From Psychroflexus aestuariivivens (lineage in GTDB: Bacteria; Bacteroidota; Bacteroidia; Flavobacteriales; Flavobacteriaceae): 64,000 nt of DNA. The notes under the pieces were generated by a model. The model saw only the letters and a program-made list of their open reading frames with translations. It had not been told where the DNA came from and searched no databases. Below, in pieces: positions 1 through 8,659 of the stretch (its first letter is position 1; each line of letters opens with the position of its first letter). The stretch is taken from positions 202,304-266,303 of the forward strand of contig NZ_RQVT01000056.1 of NCBI RefSeq assembly GCF_004010055.1, given 5' to 3'. Position numbers and translations under genes: made by a program.

Positions 1-1082
1 ACCCTATTGAAGGCACACAAAAATCGGTGAATTTTGATATTATAGAAGTCAATCATCGTAATGCAATTGTGGGTGGAAATACCAGTTTGAATGTGGATTT
101 CACCGGAGCTGCAGCTGCGAGCGGAAATATTTCACCTGAAGTTGGCGGTCCAAATCAACCTAACCAAGTTTATGTAGATTTGAGTGGGCAAAATTCTACT
201 GCAATCAATCGTGCAGCTTGGGATTTGGCATTTTATCAAGGCGAAGAATTTCGTGTAAAACTAAATGGCTCTTTATTTATGGCAACCGCAGAATTGGATG
301 AAACTGACATTACAGCAATAACTTCTCAAGATGTCGCATCGCTTCAAGGTCAAGTTGCGGTTGGCACTTTCAACCCAAGTAATATGGCTTATGTCGATGC
401 TCCAAGTGGCGAAATTAACGAAACTGCAATTGCTGAAATCGCTAACAATAATGAAGATAATAAAGTGTATTTGTTGAATCTTGGGAATTCTGTCGGCACT
501 GAAACACCACAGCCAGGAAGTGTTGAATTATCTGGAGAACCAAGAGGTTGGAAGAAAATTAGAATTTTGAAAGACGGTATTAATTACATCTTACAACACG
601 CAGATTTAGACGCAACTGAATTTGAAGAAATTTCGATTTCAAAATCTGGAAATAATGCTTTTGAATATGTGAATTTAGCTTCAAATTCTACTGTGGAAGT
701 TGACCAAAATATCCAGTGGGATATAGAATTCACGACATTCACCAACGAAATTGAAGGTGCTGGTTCTTACGGATATTCAGATTTTGTTGTGAACAATAGA
801 TTGGCAAATGTGAGTGCTTATGCAGTTGAAAATTCAGAAATTGAATATGCGGATTATAATATTGAAGATGTTTCTGATGAAGAATTTTCTTTAGACCAAA
901 GAGCAATCGGTAGTAATTGGAGAGTTGGCGGCGGTCCAAATTCTTCGCCAACATTGAAGCAAGAATTGTTTTTTGTGCTGAAAGACAGCGACGAAAATAT
1001 ATACAAAATTAGATTTACAGCCTTGACCGATGAAAATGGTGTGCGCGGTTTCCCAAAATTTGAATATGAAAAACTGAATTAG
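1..1082 (+). CDS. HmuY-like haem-binding family protein, 5' truncated by window edge
   Basis: The reading frame is open to the first base of the window, so the true start and any lipoprotein signal lie outside; a GTG at 27 is only an internal codon. About 359 codons are present. Two segments with the WDxxF pattern of the HmuY family are visible (AAWDLAFYQGEEFRVKLNG near the start and IQWDIEFTTFTNEI about two thirds along), followed by GSYGYSDFVVNNR and a β-rich end (KIRFTALTDENGVRGFPKFEYEKL). HmuY proteins are surface or secreted haem binders that work with a TonB-dependent receptor, often encoded next to it; that receptor would be to the left. The downstream tonB and imelysin/receptor genes fit an iron role. 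Family call fairly secure; ligand is inference. Confidence 0.75.
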   Translation, partial: PIEGTQKSVNFDIIEVNHRNAIVGGNTSLNVDFTGAAAASGNISPEVGGPNQPNQVYVDLSGQNSTAINRAAWDLAFYQGEEFRVKLNGSLFMATAELDETDITAITSQDVASLQGQVAVGTFNPSNMAYVDAPSGEINETAIAEIANNNEDNKVYLLNLGNSVGTETPQPGSVELSGEPRGWKKIRILKDGINYILQHADLDATEFEEISISKSGNNAFEYVNLASNSTVEVDQNIQWDIEFTTFTNEIEGAGSYGYSDFVVNNRLANVSAYAVENSEIEYADYNIEDVSDEEFSLDQRAIGSNWRVGGGPNSSPTLKQELFFVLKDSDENIYKIRFTALTDENGVRGFPKFEYEKLN

Positions 1083-1103
1083 CCATCCGATTTTTGATTT
1101 TAT

Positions 1104-1140
1104 AAAAACCCCGTAAATAATTAATTTTACGGGGTTTTTT
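1104..1140 (+). terminator. Rho-independent terminator, probably bidirectional
   Basis: A 14-bp inverted repeat (1104-1117 against 1126-1139, core ACCCCGTAAA/TTTACGGGGT) with an 8-base loop ends in a T run. The left arm begins with five A, so it also gives a T run on the minus strand. It lies between the converging HmuY-like and tonB genes and can serve both. Confidence 0.85.
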
Positions 1141-1148
1141 ATTTAATA

Positions 1149-1883
1149 TTAATCAGAAATATTGAAGCTAATCGGTATGGCAAAAATCACACCTACGGCT
1201 TTCCCACGCTGTTTGCCAGGTTGCATTTTGGGTAATTTTTCAATCACACGCTGACTTTCTTCTTTTAGTTTGGGATGCGAAGCTCTGGCATTTAGGAATT
1301 CTACTTCACCTTTATGATTTATTTTGAAAGTGGTATAAATTCTATTTTTGCCCTCTAATCCTAAATCTGAAGCCAATCTGGTGTCAAATTCTTTGTTGAT
1401 AAACTTTTGAATTTGCTTATTCATACAGGCTTTGCGTTCATCGTTATTGCTAAGGTTTTCGCAACCTGGAAAGATTGGTACATCTTCTATCAATTCAAAA
1501 GACATTTCTGTGATGGGTTCATCTTCAGTTTTTTCTAAATCTTTAAAATCGATGATACCAGTCGATTCGAGTGGCTCTGGTTCAGTGTCTTCTAGTTTTG
1601 AATCTGGGTCTGTTTCGATTTTGTCATCAACAATTTCAAAATCATCGATTTTTGGCTGTGGTTTAGAAATTGGCTTCACTTTTTTTTCAGGTAATTTCAC
1701 AATTGGTATTTCTTCTGTTTTCAATATTTGATAATCCACTTGATCATGATCTGTCATCGTTCGGGCTTCAGTTTTCCATTCTACTGAAATTAATACAAGT
1801 GATAATACGGCAATGAGTCCAATTTGAAAGAAGAATACTTTCTTTTTGTTCAGGTTTTTGTGGTCATATTTTTTAGGTTTCAT
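1149..1883 (-). CDS. Energy transducer TonB
   Basis: 244 residues with TonB architecture: a lysine-rich cytoplasmic start, one membrane anchor (about 17-34), a Pro/Glu/Lys/Asp-rich periplasmic spacer (about 55-130), and a C-terminal TonB domain (about 155-244) preceded by the VPIFPGC motif at 135-141 that is common in Bacteroidota TonB proteins. It transmits ion-motive force from ExbB/ExbD to outer-membrane receptors. It lies between a HmuY-like gene (converging) and a TonB-dependent receptor (same strand, 331 bp upstream), which suggests service to iron or haem uptake. ExbB/ExbD are at 49.9-52.3 kb, not adjacent, so the specific pairing is inference. Confidence 0.9.
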   Translation of the reverse strand: MKPKKYDHKNLNKKKVFFFQIGLIAVLSLVLISVEWKTEARTMTDHDQVDYQILKTEEIPIVKLPEKKVKPISKPQPKIDDFEIVDDKIETDPDSKLEDTEPEPLESTGIIDFKDLEKTEDEPITEMSFELIEDVPIFPGCENLSNNDERKACMNKQIQKFINKEFDTRLASDLGLEGKNRIYTTFKINHKGEVEFLNARASHPKLKEESQRVIEKLPKMQPGKQRGKAVGVIFAIPISFNISD

Positions 1884-2214
1884 AACTAAAGTGTTTTAAA
1901 AATTTGAAATAAGAATTATTGAGCTACTCAGAGAAAAATCTGATAACTTTCAAGTTCACTAAAACGAATTCGTTATGAATAAATGGCCAATATTTGATAT
2001 TATTAGTTTTCCAACAACAATGCCAAAACTGTTCAGAAATTATAAAATCAAAATTTGGTTAAAGGGCTTGTTGCTCTTTTCTTAAGTTGCTTCCCAAATA
2101 AATGACTGGATATCAAATATTTAAAATATATATTTTTAAATCAAACATTAAGCGTTAAAAAAAAATTATTTTCAATTTCAAAGTTTACAAAATAATTTTA
2201 GCCGATTCCTTTTT
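1884..2214. other. 331-bp intergenic region upstream of tonB
   Basis: An AT-rich stretch between the tonB start and the end of the TonB-dependent receptor gene, both on the minus strand. It should contain the tonB promoter, but I see no good TTTG-N19-TAnnTTTG match. A 36-codon plus-strand reading frame (1975-2085) has no visible family features. No RNA gene or strong hairpin was seen. Confidence 0.4.
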
Positions 2215-4644
2215 TTAAAATTCTATAGCAAGAGTAGCATACCAATTCCTTGGCGCTGAAGGAATTATTCCTGGACCTGGATAACCAGTTGCTCTTCTCG
2301 TGAAATAGTTTTCATCTAGAAGGTTATTAATTCCTGTTTCAAGTTTGAAACTTTTGTATCTATAAGCTAAAGAAAAATCTAAAATGTCGTATTGAGGAAT
2401 CTCTCCTACAATACCATTATTGGGAATTGCTCGAGAATTGTTTGCATCAGTAAATTGTTCTGAAAGGTAGGTGTATTGAAGGCTGGAAGAAAGATTCTTA
2501 TAAGCAAATCTTATTCCTGTTTTCAAATTAAGATCAGGTATAAATTCTACTATATTTCCTTCAACTCCCTGTTGATCAGATCTTGTGTATTCTGAATTTA
2601 TTAGAGAAGTATTCACAAATAAGTTTAGACTATAAGCTGAATTTAATTTGAAAATTTTTTTAAAATTGAAATCAACTAAAGATTCCACACCATAAATAAT
2701 AGCGTCACCAACATTCGTCCGAAGAAGAATTGGACGATTATCGTCACGAACATCTTGAACTATTCCTATTCTGTCACGATAAGACAAAGCAAAAAGACTG
2801 GCATCGTAAGAAATGTAATTATTAATTTTTCCTCGAAAACCAAAATCGGCAGTAAAGCCTTCCTCGTCTTTGATATCTTCATCTACTTCAAATGTTGGAT
2901 TGGCGACATTAATATCTGAAAAAGTCACCGAGCGGTAATTTTCAGAAATATTTGCATAAAATTCAACAGCGTTAGTTGGCTTATAACTCATTCCTGCACC
3001 TAACAAAACGAAAGAACGGTCAAGGCTTAATTGTTCTTCAACTATCTGCTCGTTTATAATATTGCCCGCTGCGTCAAAATTTAGTTCTGTAAAAACTGCG
3101 TCGCTCGCAGTTTTAATGTATTCAAAACGAAAACCTGGTGTAAAAGACAATTTATCTGTGATGTAAAAAATATTTTCACCAAAAATTGCCAAGTTGGTAT
3201 TCGGCAAATCAGATATATATTGATTTGGATAACCTGGAAATTCTTCGTTCCTAAAACTAAAATCAGCATCGGAACCATCAGATCCAGGACCTTGTTGTTC
3301 TTGATTATCTGATTTATAAAATTTAGAACCAATCAAAAATGTAGCGTCTCTATCTAAAATCTTAAATTCATTGAGCAGTCTTACTTCAAAGCCGAAATTA
3401 CTAAAATCACTAACAATAAGATCTCGCTCCTCATTAGAGTCTAATTGGTCAACACGATTTGTTCTAAAACCAATAGCGCTACGTTTTGCCTGAAGCCCAA
3501 AAAAATTGAATGTAAAATTTGTCTGCTCAGAAAATTCATGCGAAAGTTTCAGGTTATACAAAAGCCAATCAACATCAAACCAATTCCGCTCTCGATTGCT
3601 CTGAAATGGGTCTTCAGCAAACATTTGGTCTGTTAATCCTCCTGCCTGTTGAGCTAAGTAATTCATATAAGTAACTTCAGCAGTTAGCTTAGTTTTTTCA
3701 TTGAACTTATAGCCTAAATGTGAGAATATATTGATGGACTCATAGTCGGAGTTGGGTCTAAAACCATTTCCGCGTTTATAGTTCGTGTAGGCATAATAGC
3801 TCAACTTACCTGAAGTCCCGCTTAAGCTTGTGAAATTTGTATATAAACCAAAACTACCTCCCGTATTTCTTGTAATGACATCCAAAGGTTGATTTGGATT
3901 TGGTTCTTTCATAATGAAGTTTACCAGTCCGCCAAACTGAGTTCCATACTGCAAAGATGCGGCACCTCTTACTATTTGGATTTCTTTGAGACCTTCCGAA
4001 GCCGGCGTATAATAACTTTCTGGATATCCCAGTACATCCGCACTTATATCATAGCCATTCTGGCGTGTGTTGAAATTTGCTGTTCTATTCGGATTGAGAC
4101 CTCTACCGCCTATATTTAGTTGTAAACCAGCGTCGTCATTTTGAAATATATTCAGCCCAGCGATCTGGCTATAGATTTGTCGAGCATTATTGGTTGCCAA
4201 ATTGGCCATAGACTGATCGACCTGAATAACCTCTGTTTTTTTGCCTGCATAAATAGCTGTTCCTTCAACATCTTTTAGACGATTTAGCTCAAAAACCCTT
4301 TCTTTTTGAGCTATGATTTGAACTTCAGATAATTGTTCAGATAAAGCTTCAAGTGAAATATTTATATTTGATACTTCTTCTAGGTTAATTTGTTTTTCAA
4401 AGATTTGAAACTGAAATCCATAAAAGACTAAATCTATTTGTTTTTTTGAGGTTTTAAAGTTGAAATAACCCGAAGCATCAGTTTGTGCTAAAATACCATA
4501 GTGTTTTTCGTATATATTAACTTCTTCTAATGGTTTTTGAGTGTCTTTATCATAAACATAACCCTCCAGTTGATAAGTTTGAGACCAACCCACAAGAGAA
4601 AATAAACATAAAACTAATATTTTACTAAAGTCCTTTGATGTCAT
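2215..4644 (-). CDS. TonB-dependent receptor, FecA-like
   Basis: 809 residues. Signal peptide ending about SLVGWSQ (residue 22), then a carboxypeptidase-D-regulatory-like domain (about 26-105; GYVYDKDTQKPLEEVNIY), a plug domain (about 120-240, with IQIVRGAASLQYGTQFGGLVNF) and a 22-strand-type barrel ending in a C-terminal phenylalanine (YATLAIEF). Similarity in the plug resembles FecA-type ferric citrate or siderophore receptors. Its start lies 20 bp inside the upstream HTTM gene, so the two are translationally linked. It is the last gene of the DUF4856/imelysin/HTTM operon, which supports iron uptake; the actual substrate is not visible in sequence. Confidence 0.9.
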   Translation of the reverse strand: MTSKDFSKILVLCLFSLVGWSQTYQLEGYVYDKDTQKPLEEVNIYEKHYGILAQTDASGYFNFKTSKKQIDLVFYGFQFQIFEKQINLEEVSNINISLEALSEQLSEVQIIAQKERVFELNRLKDVEGTAIYAGKKTEVIQVDQSMANLATNNARQIYSQIAGLNIFQNDDAGLQLNIGGRGLNPNRTANFNTRQNGYDISADVLGYPESYYTPASEGLKEIQIVRGAASLQYGTQFGGLVNFIMKEPNPNQPLDVITRNTGGSFGLYTNFTSLSGTSGKLSYYAYTNYKRGNGFRPNSDYESINIFSHLGYKFNEKTKLTAEVTYMNYLAQQAGGLTDQMFAEDPFQSNRERNWFDVDWLLYNLKLSHEFSEQTNFTFNFFGLQAKRSAIGFRTNRVDQLDSNEERDLIVSDFSNFGFEVRLLNEFKILDRDATFLIGSKFYKSDNQEQQGPGSDGSDADFSFRNEEFPGYPNQYISDLPNTNLAIFGENIFYITDKLSFTPGFRFEYIKTASDAVFTELNFDAAGNIINEQIVEEQLSLDRSFVLLGAGMSYKPTNAVEFYANISENYRSVTFSDINVANPTFEVDEDIKDEEGFTADFGFRGKINNYISYDASLFALSYRDRIGIVQDVRDDNRPILLRTNVGDAIIYGVESLVDFNFKKIFKLNSAYSLNLFVNTSLINSEYTRSDQQGVEGNIVEFIPDLNLKTGIRFAYKNLSSSLQYTYLSEQFTDANNSRAIPNNGIVGEIPQYDILDFSLAYRYKSFKLETGINNLLDENYFTRRATGYPGPGIIPSAPRNWYATLAIEF

Positions 4645-5989
4645 CTTTAAATGGTAAAATCCAAGTTTTTGACTTGAATGATTCGTATTGTTTTAATAAA
4701 TCTACACCTGGATCGATGTAAGGTTGACTTCTTCTCCCGTTGAGTGCTACATAACTTTCTACATAAATTTCAATAGGTTGATGACCTTGAGATTTGAAGT
4801 GATCACCGAGATAATGAGCATATTCCAAAATAAAATCAGGCTGAGTACTCATTTGTTTTTCCTGAAAAGAAGAAAGGAAATCTGAATTATCTACATAGAA
4901 ATAGGTTTCCTTTTCTGGGTTAACAACTTTAAAGTTTGCGTATCCACGCTTTTCCATTAACATGACACGCCAAGAAAAGCGATAACCTTCCTCCCTCCAA
5001 AATAACTCACTAGGATATAAAACATATCTAAAAGGCAAGATAATCTGAATAACAAAAAATATTACCAAAACCAAAATTACTGGTTTTTGCCTCGATTTTA
5101 AGTAAGCTTCGGTTTTTACACCTTTAGGTTCTATATTGAATAATTGAAGCATTTTTTTTATAAAATTGATAATTTTATGATGAACTTCAGCATCAAAAAA
5201 TATCAAACTTCCAATAATCATAATATAGGGAAACATGCCTATAGGAAAGAGAACTCTTGTAAAAATGTGAAAAAACACCACTAAAATAAAGGCAAAAATT
5301 CGTGTTCTTTTATACAAGAGCAAAAAAGGAATCATTAAATCATACAACATTCCAGACCAGCTCATAACATAGTGAAACCATTCTTGATGCATTAAGTTCC
5401 CGCCAATGAGAGGTAAATCATATTTAGAAGGCAACCATATTTTCAAAGGCATTGCTTTGAATAACCAGTCACTGTTGAGTTTTGCCAAACCCGCATAAAA
5501 ATAAACAATGGCAAGCATTAGTTTAATCGTATCTATGGTCCATTTTGGAATGAGGGCGTATTGCTTTTTTCTTATGATATTATCTATAGAATAAAAAGCA
5601 TTGGCAGGTAGAAATATCATCAAAAAACTAACTAAACTGATAAAGTAGTAGTGATTGAGATAAGTGGTTTTATCCATGAATTCTATATAGGTAAAACTCA
5701 AAAAGAATAAGACAATTGATAATCTATACTTTAGCCCAAGTGCTACAAACAAAGCAGAAATCCCGCAAATGATAAATATAAGATAAGTCCAATCTCCAAG
5801 AGGTTTCACCCATTCAAAACCATAGTATGAAAAATGAAATTTTGGATTCAGATAGAGCTTTTCAATCCAACCATAGCTCCAAAACCGAATAATACTGATA
5901 AACATCATCAACCCAAAGCCTATTCTAAACACTGCCAGTGGTGCGGCTGAGACTTGTTTATGTAAGTAGGATTTAAAATGATTTAACAT
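4625..5989 (-). CDS. HTTM domain membrane protein, vitamin K-dependent γ-carboxylase-like
   Basis: 454 residues with several transmembrane helices in the first 320 (for example about 17-36, 68-86, 90-103, 115-135, 155-172, 215-245) and a soluble C-terminal part. The pattern FYAGLAKLNSDWL (about 164-176) and LNHYY (111-115) are typical of HTTM proteins, distant homologues of the vitamin K-dependent γ-glutamyl carboxylase; whether the bacterial members carboxylate anything is unknown. It sits between the imelysin gene (68 bp upstream) and the receptor gene, which it overlaps by 20 bp. The role in iron uptake is inferred from this context only. A hairpin lies in the upstream gap (5999-6027). Confidence 0.85.
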   Translation of the reverse strand: MLNHFKSYLHKQVSAAPLAVFRIGFGLMMFISIIRFWSYGWIEKLYLNPKFHFSYYGFEWVKPLGDWTYLIFIICGISALFVALGLKYRLSIVLFFLSFTYIEFMDKTTYLNHYYFISLVSFLMIFLPANAFYSIDNIIRKKQYALIPKWTIDTIKLMLAIVYFYAGLAKLNSDWLFKAMPLKIWLPSKYDLPLIGGNLMHQEWFHYVMSWSGMLYDLMIPFLLLYKRTRIFAFILVVFFHIFTRVLFPIGMFPYIMIIGSLIFFDAEVHHKIINFIKKMLQLFNIEPKGVKTEAYLKSRQKPVILVLVIFFVIQIILPFRYVLYPSELFWREEGYRFSWRVMLMEKRGYANFKVVNPEKETYFYVDNSDFLSSFQEKQMSTQPDFILEYAHYLGDHFKSQGHQPIEIYVESYVALNGRRSQPYIDPGVDLLKQYESFKSKTWILPFKDDIKGL

Positions 5990-5998
5990 AAGAATAGA

Positions 5999-6027
5999 AA
6001 GGGATTTTCAAATTCTGAAAATCCCTT
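5999..6027 (-). promoter_or_regulatory. Intercistronic hairpin between imelysin and HTTM genes
   Basis: A perfect 12-bp inverted repeat (5999-6010 and 6016-6027, AAGGGATTTTCA/TGAAAATCCCTT) with a 5-base loop. On the minus strand it is followed by TTTCTATTCTT rather than a clean T run, so it could be a partial terminator or an RNA-end stabiliser that lowers expression of the membrane-protein genes relative to the lipoprotein genes. The effect is inference. Confidence 0.55.
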
Positions 6028-6057
6028 ATTTTTAATAATAATTTTACTTAGAATATA

Positions 6058-7191
6058 TTAATCTCCATCAGCATCAACATAATCTACACTTATATCCAAA
6101 GCCTGTAGCATATCAACTTTCAAAAAAACAACTCCAAGTTGGATAATGTCGAAAGTTTCGGTCATTGCCACACTGTTGTTTTCAACTTGTTCTGCAAAAC
6201 TATCGTTCAGCGTATTAATCTTATTTTCTGCTGCAACAAATTGGTTATTGATCAGCGTGCTAAGATCTTCACCATCTTTAATGGTATTGAGAAAATCGAG
6301 ATAGTCATCAAGACTTCTCCCTTCATTACCTCCAACATAAGCACGACCATTAAAAAAGTTTTTTATTGCATCAACAGCTTCAAGTGCTAATGTTTTGGAA
6401 AAATCACCGGCATAAAAAGCTTCTACTCGATCTGGTAAAGGATTTGGTGAAAAATTACCAGCTGGTATTCCAAACTTATTAGCTCTAAATCCCTTTTCAT
6501 AGTAAAAGATAAAATCATTAACTACTAAATTGATTGATCCAGTTGCAGAATTGTCTGTATTATTTACAAAACTATCTCGGTAAGCATTTTTCCAATCGTC
6601 AAGTATAGCTTGGGTTAAGCTTTCCATCCTGTCTGTAAGATCAGATAAATAGGTTTTATAATTGTTAGAATCAGCTGAAGTTGAGTAGAATTCTAGAATT
6701 TCAACATCAGAATCTCCTAAGCCATAAAGCATATAATCTAAAGCTGGAAAACCGACAGCATCATTATTATTGACGCTCGCTAAATCATAATTTTGATTAT
6801 CGATGTTTTGCTGAATATCTACAGTATTAGTTGGATACACATTCATCTGAAAGATATAATTTGTGTTTTCAGCTATCCCCACATTAAACATTTCTGCATG
6901 CTGCCAAACTTTGTAAGCTTCTTTCCAGGAAGTTCTCATATTTTCAAGATTAGAAGTATTTGGTTCTGCAATAAAAATATTTTTTTGAGCAACCATTGCT
7001 TCTAGCTTTGTATCTAAATCTTCATAAACTGGAATGATGATATTATTAGCCCAATTGCTTAACATAGCTGAGCGATCGAAACCATCATTGACTGAGTTCC
7101 CAGAATCATTATCATCTGAACTACAAGCGACTATCATCATAACAGAAGCTAAAGTAAAAAGACCTAAAATGATTTTCTTCATCATGTTCAT
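6058..7191 (-). CDS. Imelysin family lipoprotein
   Basis: About 377 residues from the ATG at 7191; a TTG twelve bases further out (7203) overlaps a TATATTTG box and is less likely. Lipoprotein signal MNMMKKIILGLFTLASVMMIVAC with the lipid-bearing Cys at about 23, followed by a Ser/Asp/Asn linker. The body is the all-helical imelysin fold; the family GxHxxE site is represented by GFPALDYMLYG (about 147-157), the variant seen in the non-IrpA members. Imelysin-like proteins are iron-regulated periplasmic or outer-membrane proteins; peptidase activity is doubtful. It follows the DUF4856 gene by 68 bp in the same operon. Confidence 0.9.
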   Translation of the reverse strand: MNMMKKIILGLFTLASVMMIVACSSDDNDSGNSVNDGFDRSAMLSNWANNIIIPVYEDLDTKLEAMVAQKNIFIAEPNTSNLENMRTSWKEAYKVWQHAEMFNVGIAENTNYIFQMNVYPTNTVDIQQNIDNQNYDLASVNNNDAVGFPALDYMLYGLGDSDVEILEFYSTSADSNNYKTYLSDLTDRMESLTQAILDDWKNAYRDSFVNNTDNSATGSINLVVNDFIFYYEKGFRANKFGIPAGNFSPNPLPDRVEAFYAGDFSKTLALEAVDAIKNFFNGRAYVGGNEGRSLDDYLDFLNTIKDGEDLSTLINNQFVAAENKINTLNDSFAEQVENNSVAMTETFDIIQLGVVFLKVDMLQALDISVDYVDADGD

Positions 7192-7259
7192 TTTTTTTTG
7201 CAAATATAAAAAGTAAGAAAGCTTTTTGGTACTTAATTTAGTCTTAAACTAATTCTAAA

Positions 7260-8465
7260 TTAGCTTCCAGCTTGTTCTAAAGTAAAATTAAATCTGGCAG
7301 CTATTTGGCTAGCAAGTTCTTCTAATGTTTCTTCAGAAACATCCCAGAATCCATTACCTTCAAGTAAAGTATCTAGCATAGCATCAACTTCAGCTTTAGA
7401 AAAATAAGGCGCTTCAGTATCGTTATTTCTGGTAAATTGTAGACTGTAAATAAAACCAATTCCTTCGGACAAATCGTGAAATGCTGCACCTTTATCATTA
7501 GCAATTACATTTTTTCCTTGTTCTAAATAATAAACAGCTCTGATGCCAATTATTTCAGAAACTCTCTCTTTTATAATTTCAGCTTGTTGATCTCTTAAAC
7601 TATAATCTTTCGCAACTATTGCAGCACGACCTAATTTGAAAGCATTATAAATTTCATCTGCAATACCCTCAAAATCTGAATCATTTTCTACACGAGCTAA
7701 ATACTTGTTCAAAAAGCTATCTTGACCAAGTTCTGGATTCAACTGATTATCTGTACCATATAAATAACCAAATGCCTCGTCCCATTTGTGTTCCATGGTA
7801 GTGTAATTTTTACCATCTTCTGTAATGTCATTATTATTGTTTTCAACATTATTAGCTTCATCTAATACAGAAACACTTAAATAATTATTGAGCATTTGAT
7901 CTGTCATTACAGCGCCTATAAGAGACTTTAGCACCGCCTGATTATATTCAAGACCTTTAGCATTCACATATCGTACGCTTCCACCTCCTGCTTCTTGAAT
8001 TTGACCAGCTTGACCAGGAGCAGCTGTCGTATTCCAATTTGGAAAAACTTCTATTACTTGCGCACTAATCCAATTATCAAATTGATTTTTGATTGCTTGT
8101 GCATCTGTAGTATTTGCAGAAAAATAATCTCTAGATGCTGCGGTTTTACTTCTTAAACTTTTATCAGATGCATTTAGGTCTGCATCAGAAAAATCATTAT
8201 CACCTTCTTGGTGCGCATACATAGATAATAAGTCAGTTTCTGTTTTGCTTGTGTTTTTCAATGCATCATCGAGCTCATTTCCCATCATAATTCTGGTCGT
8301 CTGACCTGAATAACTTACGGTTGAATTACCATCACGCTCAAAGCTATAAGTTTGTGGTGCTTCAACTTCTGGGGTAATAATTGCATTATCATCATCGTCA
8401 CTACAAGAAGTCAAAAGCAATGCTACAGTAAAAAATAAGCTTAAAAATAAATTTGATTTTTTCAT
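7260..8465 (-). CDS. DUF4856 family lipoprotein
   Basis: 401 residues with a lipoprotein signal (MKKSNLFLSLFFTVALLLTSC, Cys 21) and an acidic Asp/Asn linker after it. The mature part begins with YSFERDGNSTVSYSGQTTRI, characteristic of DUF4856, and is largely helical. In Bacteroidota this family is repeatedly found beside imelysin, HTTM and TonB-dependent receptor genes, as here; the molecular function is unknown. It is the first gene of the operon, 43 bp downstream of a strong candidate promoter (8509-8539). Surface or outer-membrane anchoring is expected from the signal. Confidence 0.85.
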   Translation of the reverse strand: MKKSNLFLSLFFTVALLLTSCSDDDDNAIITPEVEAPQTYSFERDGNSTVSYSGQTTRIMMGNELDDALKNTSKTETDLLSMYAHQEGDNDFSDADLNASDKSLRSKTAASRDYFSANTTDAQAIKNQFDNWISAQVIEVFPNWNTTAAPGQAGQIQEAGGGSVRYVNAKGLEYNQAVLKSLIGAVMTDQMLNNYLSVSVLDEANNVENNNNDITEDGKNYTTMEHKWDEAFGYLYGTDNQLNPELGQDSFLNKYLARVENDSDFEGIADEIYNAFKLGRAAIVAKDYSLRDQQAEIIKERVSEIIGIRAVYYLEQGKNVIANDKGAAFHDLSEGIGFIYSLQFTRNNDTEAPYFSKAEVDAMLDTLLEGNGFWDVSEETLEELASQIAARFNFTLEQAGS

Positions 8466-8508
8466 TCTAATTCGTTTGTTTTAATTTAGACTTGTTATAA
8501 ATACGATG

Positions 8509-8539
8509 CAAATATAAAACACTTCACAAATTCACCAAA
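8509..8539 (-). promoter_or_regulatory. Bacteroidota-type promoter of the imelysin iron operon
   Basis: On the minus strand a TTTG (8536-8539) is followed after 19 bases by TATATTTG (8509-8516), an exact match to the known TTTG-N19-21-TAnnTTTG consensus of the primary sigma factor in this phylum. Transcription would start near 8502, giving a leader of roughly 35 bases to the DUF4856 ATG. No Fur-type palindrome was identified with confidence. Confidence 0.7.
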
Positions 8540-8659
8540 TTTTATTTGTATTAAGTTTAAATAACAATAGTTAAAATTCGAGGATGATCTTAGGATCAGA
8601 ATCTTATTACCAAAAAAGTCTAGGAAATGATATTTAGTAGGCTAAAATCTATTTAAATA

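Noticed and set aside
1975..2085. 36-codon plus-strand frame in the tonB upstream region
   Set aside because: No ribosome-binding site, no -7 box and no recognisable composition; most likely chance.
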